From NCBI GenBank assembly GCA_963803155.1, contig CAWDMN010000067.1:1-64000 (forward strand): a stretch of 64,000 nucleotides of DNA, written 5' to 3'. Shown in pieces: positions 1 through 8,151 of this stretch. Below the pieces are notes generated by a model. It was not told the origin of the DNA, searched no databases, and saw only the letters and a list, made by a program, of their open reading frames with translations. The DNA is from CAWDMN01 sp963803155. GTDB taxonomy: Bacteria > Acidobacteriota > Terriglobia > Versatilivoradales > Versatilivoraceae. A program made the translations under genes and the position numbers. Numbering within the stretch: the stretch's first letter is position 1; each line of letters opens with the position of its first letter.

Positions 1-830
1 GCTGTGAAGCAGGGCATTCTTCGACGCCTTCCGCTTCCCCATGAACGCCCCGTCCTGCAGGCCAAACTCCTGCCTGCTGGACGGGAATGCCGCAGGCCAT
101 GGAGATACGCATGTCAAAGACGGGCTTGTACGTGGCATAGAAGTCGATGTAGCGCAGCGTTATCGGGTAGTACCAGCGCAGGTACGAGTGCACGCAGTAA
201 TAGTCGTTGTAGTTCGCGATGTTCCACTCGCCGTACGAGTGAAACCCGGAATTCTCGCTGAATTTGCCCATGCCGAGCGTGACCGGGTGGTTCGGGTCCA
301 CGTCCTTGATCTTCTCGTACATCCGTTTCATGGTAAGTGAAGCCGTCCTCGGGCCGCTTCGGGCGCGTCATGTACTGGTTCTCGTTGCTCAGGTCCCACG
401 ACACGATCGTGGTGGAATCCCTGTACCTGGGCAGAAGGGCATCGATCTGGAGGAACGCATTACGATACACGTCCTCATCGAGGTAGATGTCCCGCACCTT
501 GCCCTTGATCTCCTTTCTGGGTGGCAGGCCGATCTCCTGGTAGGGTACCCGTTGGCAACGTCTTCGTCCGAGACGTTGAACCACGCGGGGAACCAGTCCT
601 GCCCACTCATGTGGCCAATGAACAGCGTGGGAACGAGCTTGATGCCGTGCGCGGTCGCGGTCTCGTGAAAATGCTCGAAATTGGAAAAGAAGGATTCATC
701 GATGGTGTCCTTCGCGGTCAGGAGATCGTCCCACATGACAAAACACCGGATGCACGTGATTCCCAGCGAGACCATCAAGTCGAACTCCCGCTCGATGGCC
801 CCCCGGTCGTATTCCTTCCATTGATAGACC
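1..830 (-). pseudogene. Clan-A glycoside hydrolase fragment, multiply frameshifted
   Basis: Reading leftward, protein-like sequence of a TIM-barrel (clan GH-A, GH5/GH42-like) glycosidase continues through at least three frames. The first runs from about 830 to 545 (QWKEYDRGAIEREFDLM, then GITCIRCFVMWDDL). The second runs from about 545 to 335 and contains IVSWDLSNEN, where the Asn-Glu pair looks like the catalytic acid/base of the clan. The third runs from about 333 to 100 (MYEKIKDVDPNHPVTLGMGK). A fourth frame seems needed below about 100. No start codon or signal peptide belongs to it: its upstream end abuts the ADP-ribosylglycohydrolase fragment. Codons are GC-rich compared with that neighbour. 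It is either a decayed gene or a poorly assembled contig end; the exact family is not certain. Confidence 0.6.
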
Positions 831-1760
831 GGCGTCAAAGCCGAGGGCGCAGGCGAGGTCAAGAGTTCGCTGAAAATCGCCTTGGCCATATAGCAAGGCC
901 AGCACGGCGAAGGCGGCGTTTATATTCGCATTAGTTGCGGTCCGAGTAGAGGCGGGCTCCTCAAGGTAGCATTCGCGTACGGCTTCTTGGCGGGCAGCTT
1001 TCCAGTCACCGGGGTATTTCAGATAAAGAGCCTTCATGTCTTCGATGGTCCGGGCAAAACGGGCGCCAGGTGGCAGAGCTCCCTTCCCTGTTTCGATGAG
1101 TTTTCCGATGTCAGTCTCGAAAAATGCCGCGGCATACATCGCCGCATAGAAGATAGTCGGCTGGAGGGCCCAATCGTCACTCATGATTTTCGCGGCCCAG
1201 CAAGACTTTCCGACCGCATACCGGACCATGCCAGGCGCAGTTACGGCCCAGATTTCGTTGACCAGTTGGGGGTCGATTTGAAACCAGTGCGGATTGTGGG
1301 ATTTCATTCCCGTCCAAGGCGGCTCCAATCCATAGTTCATAGCCGCCAAAGCCGCCCGGTTGGCCAGCCAGACTTCCCGGTGAACATGGTTTCTCCAAAA
1401 CTCCGCCAGTTGGGAGTAGCCCGGCTCTATCCCATACTGTTCCATGGCGAACAAATACATGTATTCGATGTCCGTATCGTCATCGGAAAAAGCCCCGCTT
1501 AATTCCTTCATTCGGGCGGCGCCCCAGCCGCTGTACCCCAGGGGAAACTTGTCTGGGCCCGGTTCCTGAAAGTATTTTTGTTCGTGGGCCAGTCCATACA
1601 TGTTTCCCGCACACTGTCCCAGCCAGGAGGCATATACCTTGTCTTGATATTTGGACCCGGGGATTCTGAGCGGCGGTACAGCAAAGGCCGTGGGTGAAAC
1701 AAGGAAGAGCACAAACCACACAGCCAGATGGAGGATGCTGTTTCGCGGACAGAATTTCAT
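831..1760 (-). pseudogene. ADP-ribosylglycohydrolase family protein, C-terminally truncated
   Basis: A signal peptide (MKFCPRNSILHLAVWFVLFL...AFA) is followed by an ADP-ribosylglycohydrolase-type domain. GQCAGNMYGLAHE and FSDDDTDIEYMYL match the first metal-binding (DDTD) motif of the family. The ATG at 1760 has a GGAGA ribosome-binding site upstream. Homology stops at LACALGFDA near 831, where the family normally continues into its second metal-binding aspartates and C-terminal helices. The reading frame then continues as about 45 unrelated residues that are an out-of-frame reading of the adjoining glycosidase. Without the second metal motif the protein should be inactive. It would otherwise be a secreted hydrolase of ADP-ribosyl or similar N-glycosidic bonds. 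Confidence 0.7.
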
Positions 1761-1950
1761 GGAGGGTATCTCCAGTTTTCAAACAAGCCGACATTTGTAC
1801 GCAAAGAGGCTTGCGGAAAGAACTATTTCTCTTCACTACAAAGAAAACATCGGGTTGATCGATTTGCGGCAATTCAAACCGATGTTGACAGACAATTGTA
1901 GAATCTGACTGGCGTCTTCATCTATATCGGAACTGGCGACACTGGCGGCC

Positions 1951-4900
1951 TTACCAGTAAAGCTTCAGGCCCATTTGAATTTCTCTGGGTGAATTGCAGG
2001 TGGACCAAACCTGGCCAAAGCTACCTCCATCAATGGCAGTATTCGGGCCGCAAAACTGCGGATGGTTCAGCGCATTGAAAGCCTCGGCTCGGAAATCCAT
2101 CTTCATGCTTTCCCTGAGAAAATGCAAATCAAACGACTTCACCAGCGAAAGATTTGCATTGTTTACCCCAGGCGTGCGGACGCTCGAAGTCGTGCGGGGA
2201 GCATTGCCCAACGTGAAGGGGGCCGGCTTGGTGGCCACTTCCGGATTCGCGAAGTATTGCTGAAGGAAGTTCGAGTCGGAGTTCTTCCTCAAGTCGGCGG
2301 CAAGATTGGGGCGTTGCGGCCCATAGGTCGGCAACGACTTCCCTTGACTCACGCTCAGCGCCAGTGGTTGTCCCGCGGAAAATCGCCAAATTCCGTTGGT
2401 CTGCCATCCTCCTAAAAGAGCATTCAAAACCGGATGCCAGTTGCTCCCCATCGCTTTTCCGCGACCGAAAGGAAGGTCATACGAATAACTCAACCCAAAA
2501 ACTTGGGGGATGTCAAACGCGGAAATTGATCGTTCCAGACTCCGGTTGTTGGGATTCTGGAGACTGGAGGGGATGCCGGTCATCCAAGAGAGCGTGCCGC
2601 CGGAGGCGTCGTCCAGCGATTTCGACAGAGTGTAGGTGGCAAGCATTTGGAACCCGTGCGAGAACCGTTTCTCGACTTTCAACTGGAAAGCGTTATACGA
2701 AGAATTTGCCACCGGCAAGGGCTGAGTTGAAAGGTTTTGAAACTGAGGATAAGGCCGCTGTAGCTGCGCCTTCAAGATCATGGGACCACCCAGAGGTGCG
2801 CTGGCAGGTATGATCCCATAAAAGGGATTGGGAACATAGGTGCTCAGATCGGCAAGCTGCGCTGCATCATAGCTTTCAATTTCCGGCCCGAGGTGGTTCA
2901 TATCGCTGCCGCCGCCAAAATATAGCTTGGTTCCCTTCTTTCCAATGTAGTTGGCATCGACCAGAAATCCTGCTCTCAGTTCCCGCTGAAGCCCGAAATT
3001 CCAGGTCTGTTCGTAGGGTGTCGCATTGAGAAGGTTGGACCGCATGGGAGCGCCACTGATGCTGTCACCGACAAACGAGAGCGCTCCGAGGCTGGAACCG
3101 GTGGGCAGCAGCGGCCCTGTGACGGGAAATGGATCGGATAGCCGGCAACAGGGAGTCTGTCCGTCATTCTGGTAATTGGTAACCCAGAGAGTATTGCGGC
3201 TGAATCCTTGTGCACCGCCTCCTCCCGTGCCTGAGGCTCCGCGGATAGTAGTCGAATAGAAGAGCCCATAGCCGCCGCGCATCACCATTTTATCGGAAAG
3301 TCTGTAGGCAAAACCAAAGCGAGGCGCCCAATTATTGTTGTCCCAGCCATAGGGATGCCGGTTGCTATCGTCAACAAATTGCATTCCCCCCTTCAGATTT
3401 GGGTATCCGGGCACCTTCAAGGGCGAGTCCATATCGAGGTCCACATAGCTCTGCCGGTTGAACCTCTCCGTCCGGGGTGTTTCCACTTCGTACCGCAGCC
3501 CAAGGTTCAGGGTCAATCTGTCATTGACGCGCCAGTTGTCCTGCAAAAAACCGGCCATGCCAAAATTTTGCGTGCTGACCCAAGCGGGCATGGAGTAGGT
3601 GGACGGCGCCAGCACCGGGTCGCCATAGCCGATCCCAGTGAGAAAGCTCGCCATTTCGTCGCCGCCACCCGTGACAAAGTATTGGGCCGTCGAGAAGGCT
3701 GGGAAGATGAACATCCCCCCTGGCGTGCCCGGCTGCACAAAGTTGATGCGGTGCATGCGCACGCCGCCTCCTACTTTCAATTCATGGCGTCCATGGGTGT
3801 GGCTGATACTGGCATTCAGGTCGTGGGTTTCCGTCCCCTGCCGCATCAGGGCGAAAGGAAGCGAGCCGATGTTCACCCCCGGCGAGGCATAACCGGCAAT
3901 GACAATCGCCGGGCTGGTTTTGAAGCCGGATTGGCGCATGTAATCGGGCATCCCGAGAAGCGTGATCGGATCTTCCGGAAAGTTTGTCGCGACATCCCGC
4001 TGGTCAGTGAACTGGCGCGTGAATCCGTAGGAAGCGCTCAAGAGAGTTGAAGCATTGAATGCGTGTGTGTGATTCAAGGCAAAAAGGGTCGCCGTTACCA
4101 GCACTGGGCCGGTAAAGCTTGGATTGAAAATGTTGCCATACGCATTCGCGGCCGAGACATTCGCTGCCTGCCTGGAGAATTTTACATTGCTCCGGTCATT
4201 CGCGTTGAAGGCGTGATCTAATTTCAAATCCCATTGATGCGCCGTGGTTGAATTCGAGCCTGTGCCAATCCAGTTCAATCTTCGGTTGTAACTGGGCTGG
4301 CCAACATTGATATTGGGCATTGGAAACTGCTGCATTAACTTAAGAGCAACCGGATCCATCAGGTTCCCGGGAGCATGTGGAAGTTCCTGGCCGGTGCCCG
4401 CCAACCGGGGGCTGCCCGGACTCATATAAGTCGCCATATTGTTGAACGGGATATACCCTAGACGGACGGGAACACCATACGCAGGGACATATACACCAGT
4501 GTAGGGATCCCAAAGCTGCCCATTGCCGGTGGGGTCGAGACATTGGCCCGCGCTGCTGAAGCCCGCCGAGCAAAGTTCCGCAAAGTCCCCCTTGCGCATT
4601 GCGGCGCTGGGCACTCCGGCCTGGAAGGTGGCGGGACTTTTGTCGATCAATCCCTCAATGTTCGCGAAATAGAAAGTCTGATCTTTCTTGATGGGCCCGC
4701 CGATTGTTCCGCCAAATCTGTTGAAGTGGCGGCCGCTCAACGGTTGGCCATGGGCATTGCTAAACCAATTGTTCGCGGTCAGGATATTGTTGCGTAGGAA
4801 CCAGTTGGCGGTCCCATGGATCTGGTTCGTCCCAGAACGGGTCACAACGTTCATCACCGTTGAGGCGCTAAAGCCGATTTCGGCGCTAAAACCCGATTGC

Positions 4901-5667
4901 TGGACTTTGAACTCCTGGACCGCATCCACCGACGGTTGGTACAGCGGAATCAGCACGCCAGTGCCATTCTCATAATTGGTCGTGCTGACTCCGTCAATCA
5001 GAACATCCGTTTGCGCGCTGCGGCTTCCATTGGAAATGAAGTTGGTGGCGTGGTAGGCAATTGAAAAGCCCCCCGAGGCTTGCGTGACTCCTGGCGTTAG
5101 GCCTGCCAAATCAAAGACATTTCTGCCCAGCAGGGGCAGGTCGTTGATAAACTTGCGGTCCAGTTCTTGACCAGTGACCGCATCCTGAGTGGCCAGGGCA
5201 AGCGTGGTTGCGTCAACTTCTATACGCTGCGATTCAGCCCCCATGGCCAGCCGAACATCAACGCCCGCACTTTGGTTGACGGTCAGCACAATCCCTTCCT
5301 GAATATGAGTCTTGAAGCCGGGCGCCTCTACCGTCAGCCGGTAAGTGCTGGGAGGAAGGGCTCGAACCAGATACCGCCCGCTGGCATCAGCATCGGCGGC
5401 AAAGGCCACTCCTCTTTCAATGTCTTTGACAACAATTTTGGCGGTCGGTATGACCGCCCCGGAGGGATCGGTTATCACGCCGGTGAGCGTTCCGCTATAG
5501 GCCTGGGCCCAGGCGGAATAGGCGGTCAGAACGACAAACATGAGGACAACCAGGAATGGAGCGGTCCATCGTAGAAGGGATAACGGTGCAGATTGAATAA
5601 AAATAGTGGAAAAGACTGGCGGCTTCTTTTTTCTACTCCCAAAGTTGTTCAGGAATTGTTTTCTCAT
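1951..5667 (-). CDS. TonB-dependent receptor-like outer-membrane protein
   Basis: 1238 residues. A signal/anchor segment (about 30-55) is followed by a carboxypeptidase-regulatory (CnaB-like) domain (about 57-140, GTLTGVITDPSGAVIPTAKIVV), a plug domain (about 155-290, with DVLIDGVSTTNYENG and VQEFKVQQSGFSAEIG) and a long beta-barrel with repeated receptor motifs such as FGLSYSYDLPFGRGK and MDFRAEAFNALNHPQF. It ends in an aromatic residue (MGLKLYW), as expected for barrel insertion. This Oar-like architecture is greatly expanded in Acidobacteriota and is usually credited with outer-membrane uptake of large or complexed substrates. The substrate is not deducible. AGAGAGG precedes the ATG closely. 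The TetR gene lies 95 bp upstream on the same strand, so the two may share a transcript. Confidence 0.85.
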   Translation of the reverse strand: MRKQFLNNFGSRKKKPPVFSTIFIQSAPLSLLRWTAPFLVVLMFVVLTAYSAWAQAYSGTLTGVITDPSGAVIPTAKIVVKDIERGVAFAADADASGRYLVRALPPSTYRLTVEAPGFKTHIQEGIVLTVNQSAGVDVRLAMGAESQRIEVDATTLALATQDAVTGQELDRKFINDLPLLGRNVFDLAGLTPGVTQASGGFSIAYHATNFISNGSRSAQTDVLIDGVSTTNYENGTGVLIPLYQPSVDAVQEFKVQQSGFSAEIGFSASTVMNVVTRSGTNQIHGTANWFLRNNILTANNWFSNAHGQPLSGRHFNRFGGTIGGPIKKDQTFYFANIEGLIDKSPATFQAGVPSAAMRKGDFAELCSAGFSSAGQCLDPTGNGQLWDPYTGVYVPAYGVPVRLGYIPFNNMATYMSPGSPRLAGTGQELPHAPGNLMDPVALKLMQQFPMPNINVGQPSYNRRLNWIGTGSNSTTAHQWDLKLDHAFNANDRSNVKFSRQAANVSAANAYGNIFNPSFTGPVLVTATLFALNHTHAFNASTLLSASYGFTRQFTDQRDVATNFPEDPITLLGMPDYMRQSGFKTSPAIVIAGYASPGVNIGSLPFALMRQGTETHDLNASISHTHGRHELKVGGGVRMHRINFVQPGTPGGMFIFPAFSTAQYFVTGGGDEMASFLTGIGYGDPVLAPSTYSMPAWVSTQNFGMAGFLQDNWRVNDRLTLNLGLRYEVETPRTERFNRQSYVDLDMDSPLKVPGYPNLKGGMQFVDDSNRHPYGWDNNNWAPRFGFAYRLSDKMVMRGGYGLFYSTTIRGASGTGGGGAQGFSRNTLWVTNYQNDGQTPCCRLSDPFPVTGPLLPTGSSLGALSFVGDSISGAPMRSNLLNATPYEQTWNFGLQRELRAGFLVDANYIGKKGTKLYFGGGSDMNHLGPEIESYDAAQLADLSTYVPNPFYGIIPASAPLGGPMILKAQLQRPYPQFQNLSTQPLPVANSSYNAFQLKVEKRFSHGFQMLATYTLSKSLDDASGGTLSWMTGIPSSLQNPNNRSLERSISAFDIPQVFGLSYSYDLPFGRGKAMGSNWHPVLNALLGGWQTNGIWRFSAGQPLALSVSQGKSLPTYGPQRPNLAADLRKNSDSNFLQQYFANPEVATKPAPFTLGNAPRTTSSVRTPGVNNANLSLVKSFDLHFLRESMKMDFRAEAFNALNHPQFCGPNTAIDGGSFGQVWSTCNSPREIQMGLKLYW

Positions 5668-5762
5668 AAGACCTCTCTTTTTGAATCAGAAAAGCGTTTT
5701 GAATGGCCAGAGCTTCTTGTTCATTTATTCAAATTTGGTATCCCGGCGCGTCCAGGAATTGC

Positions 5763-6410
5763 TTAGTTCGAAGGTATGTGTCCGCAAAGCCCCGCTGCGC
5801 CAAAGGCGATAAGCCGGGCGAGGAACTTGTCTGGAACATCGAGGAGGTTTTGCCCTTCGTAGAGCAGTTGCATGTCTTGGCGGTTGAGCAAAGTGTACAC
5901 CACACCACCAAAGAGAAGATGAAGCCAAAAGAAGAGATCTGCCTCGGGGACATTGGGAAGTGCCTTTTTGGTGGCAGCGAGGAAACGGTGGATTGTTTCT
6001 CCATATAATTCTGGAATGAGCCGGCTGAGTTTTTTGTCGGGTTCATGCTGAAATCGGCCAAGCAGCAGGATGAAGTTCTTGTTTTCTCTCCAGGCGCGGA
6101 CCATCGGTTCGAAAAAGGCATGCAGGATCGATTCCAGTTGCAGGGGGTTGCCTCCAGCTTCCGATTCGGCCAGATCGAGCAAGCGCAAGCGCTCCTCATT
6201 CAACGGTCGAAAACTGCGCTCATAGACAGCCTGGACGAGCGCTTCCTTGGAGCGGAAGTAATAATTTACGGCGGCAATATTGCCTCCTGCCTGCTCCGTG
6301 ATCTCGCGCAGCGAAGTCCCCCGGATTCCTTGCCTGGCGAAAAGGTGTTCGGCAGCGTCGAGGAGCCGTTTAGTCATATTCTTTGCTTCTGTCTTTTCAA
6401 TAATTTCCAT
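5763..6410 (-). CDS. TetR-family transcriptional regulator
   Basis: 215 residues from the ATG at 6410, chosen because GGAGAG lies 7 bases upstream. A TTG seven codons earlier (6431) also opens the frame but would sit inside the operator palindrome. The N-terminal TetR helix-turn-helix (about 12-60) reads RLLDAAEHLFARQGIRGTSL, then AVNYYFRSKEALVQAVYE. The C-terminal half resembles the CecR/DUF1956-type ligand-binding domain. The gene precedes the TonB-type receptor gene on the same strand. The perfect palindrome about 20 bp upstream of the start strongly suggests autorepression. The inducer is unknown. Confidence 0.88.
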   Translation of the reverse strand: MEIIEKTEAKNMTKRLLDAAEHLFARQGIRGTSLREITEQAGGNIAAVNYYFRSKEALVQAVYERSFRPLNEERLRLLDLAESEAGGNPLQLESILHAFFEPMVRAWRENKNFILLLGRFQHEPDKKLSRLIPELYGETIHRFLAATKKALPNVPEADLFFWLHLLFGGVVYTLLNRQDMQLLYEGQNLLDVPDKFLARLIAFGAAGLCGHIPSN

Positions 6411-6429
6411 GGCAATTCTCTCCAAGACC

Positions 6430-6467
6430 AAACAAACAATTCAAACGTATGTTTGAATTGTTTGTTT
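6430..6467. promoter_or_regulatory. Perfect palindromic operator for the TetR gene
   Basis: Arms 6430-6446 (AAACAAACAATTCAAAC) and 6451-6467 are exact reverse complements over 17 bp around the 4-base centre GTAT. The site lies 20-57 bp upstream of the TetR start codon, where a TetR dimer (or pair of dimers) would block transcription. It is the only long perfect palindrome in this intergenic region. Confidence 0.8.
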
Positions 6468-6980
6468 TAATCTACAATTTGTCAACCTTTTTTTCAGGAG
6501 GATCGATTATTGGGGTTGCCAAGGGACCCTTTTTCTGACCAAATATCAAGAAAAAAAATATAGATATTGTTGCGGAAGAAAATCCGTCTGTTTGCTTCAA
6601 AACCTTTTCGTCCGTGAGGTGGGTAGAATAAGATGATGAAAGTGGGTACTGTAGACCCGCTCTGGGTGGCATACGCCAGCCGTGGTTCAACTATCTCGCC
6701 CTTCGGGCACTTCTTCTTACCTAGAGGAAAGCTTTGTCTTTGCTGTCAGGGGGGCGTACAGTTGGGTTCTTCCCAGGAACATGGTAAAAAGGAAGGCAGG
6801 TCAAGATTGAATCGTGGAGGTGCGGAGGAGCTTCCGCCGCCTGTGACTCTGATGGCAGCGTCGCAGGCGGGATAAGAAACTTTTGAGTATTATAAAAATC
6901 GGGGACTCGCTGGCAATTATGAATCCCCCCTCCATTATTTATATGGAACGGAGCAAAAACAGATGGCGGCTCTGATCCTA
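6468..6980. other. Gene-free stretch of about 510 bp
   Basis: No convincing gene is seen. Short open frames on both strands (for example 6633-6875 plus and 6472-6690 minus) have no protein-like motifs and no good ribosome-binding site. The part next to the operator is AT-rich and probably holds the TetR promoter. Confidence 0.5.
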
Positions 6981-7868
6981 CTATTTGTTTTTAGTCAAAC
7001 TCCGATAGACCATCTCCAGCCATTGTGGAGGTTGGAGGAAACCCTTCGCCCATGGAGCCAATGAGGAAGGCAGAGCGGAAGCTTTGATTTGTTCGAGCGA
7101 CTTTCCGCTTTTCATCTGGCCGCGAACAAATTCGGAAGAATCGGTTAGCATTTGGCGAAACGCCTTAAGTTCCGCGACGCCTGCCAACGGGCCATGCCCG
7201 GGGATGATTTTGACGTCGGGGGGCAGCGCCGCCAAAATGATGTCCAACTCTCGAACCCAATTATCGATATCCCCTCCGTTGTCCACATCCAAAAACGGAA
7301 ACATGCCATTAAAGAACATATCTCCCATGTGAACGACATTTTGTTTATCGAAGAATACCACGGTATCGCCATCCGTGTGAGAATGCGGGTAGTGAACCAG
7401 CCGGATGGCTTCTCCTCCCACATAGATTGTCATGTGATCGCCGTAGGTAAGATTCGGCTGACCCTCGGCGGGAAGAGCCTTGATCGTATTCCCCATGGTC
7501 CTCTGGTCATGGGCCAGCAGGGGCCAAACATGCTCATGGCTTATGATTAGCGCCCCGGAAGCAACGGCTTTGTTTCCTCCCACATGATCGAAGTGCCAGT
7601 GGGTATTCACTAGTATACGCACATGATCGCCGCCAGGAAGCGACTTGATAGCCGCACGAACACCCTCAGCACTGGATTCCATCATGGCATCCACCATGAA
7701 AAGCCCGGCGGCATCTGTCATTACGCCAATATTTCCGCCGCCCCCCTGCAAAATATAGATCGGCCCGGCCACAGGCTTGATGGTGATCGCGGGCCGCGCC
7801 TGTTGGGCGAGAAGCGATGCTTCCAAACAAATCGCCAGGCAAGCAAAGATTAAAATGACTCTCTTCAT
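6981..7868 (-). CDS. Secreted metallo-beta-lactamase-fold hydrolase
   Basis: 295 residues with a Sec signal peptide (MKRVILIFACLAICLEASLLAQQ). The metal-binding motif THWHFDHVGGN lies at about 89-99, followed by further ligands HSHTDGDTV, HMGDMFF and PGHGPLAG. This order is typical of the MBL-fold superfamily, which binds two zinc or iron ions and hydrolyses esters, lactams, lactones or phosphodiesters. The export signal places it in the periplasm or outside. GAGGG precedes the ATG. It is divergent from the sugar kinase at 8152. Substrate cannot be assigned; a true beta-lactamase is possible but unproven. Confidence 0.85.
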   Translation of the reverse strand: MKRVILIFACLAICLEASLLAQQARPAITIKPVAGPIYILQGGGGNIGVMTDAAGLFMVDAMMESSAEGVRAAIKSLPGGDHVRILVNTHWHFDHVGGNKAVASGALIISHEHVWPLLAHDQRTMGNTIKALPAEGQPNLTYGDHMTIYVGGEAIRLVHYPHSHTDGDTVVFFDKQNVVHMGDMFFNGMFPFLDVDNGGDIDNWVRELDIILAALPPDVKIIPGHGPLAGVAELKAFRQMLTDSSEFVRGQMKSGKSLEQIKASALPSSLAPWAKGFLQPPQWLEMVYRSLTKNK

Positions 7869-8010
7869 TTCAATGCCCTCTCATGAATATGTTGAAATTC
7901 TTGAAGCCAAAGAAGTGAAAACATTGTATGGCAGCCCGGAGGGAAAACCAACAGCAAAATAGGGTCTACCCTTCCCCGGAATCAAGGTGCAGGCCGAGTA
8001 CTGCAAAGTG

Positions 8011-8041
8011 GTGACCGTTCAGGGGGGAACTGAACGGTTAC
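8011..8041. repeat. Inverted repeat between divergent genes
   Basis: GTGACCGTTCAG (8011-8022) faces CTGAACGGTTAC (8030-8041) around a 7-base loop, with one G/T wobble. It resembles, in abbreviated form, the ends (GTAACTGCTCAG, GTGACTACTCAG) of the repeat element found at 38707 and 43256. It may be a remnant of that element or a regulatory site for the divergent genes. Confidence 0.5.
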
Positions 8042-8151
8042 GACATTTTTCCAGGAATTTGAATGGAATTGAGAATATACTTGCCCAGTTGTACTCGTAA
8101 TAATCCCTTTTTTTCGATCATGAAAATATCCGACAAGGAGCGAATTCCACT

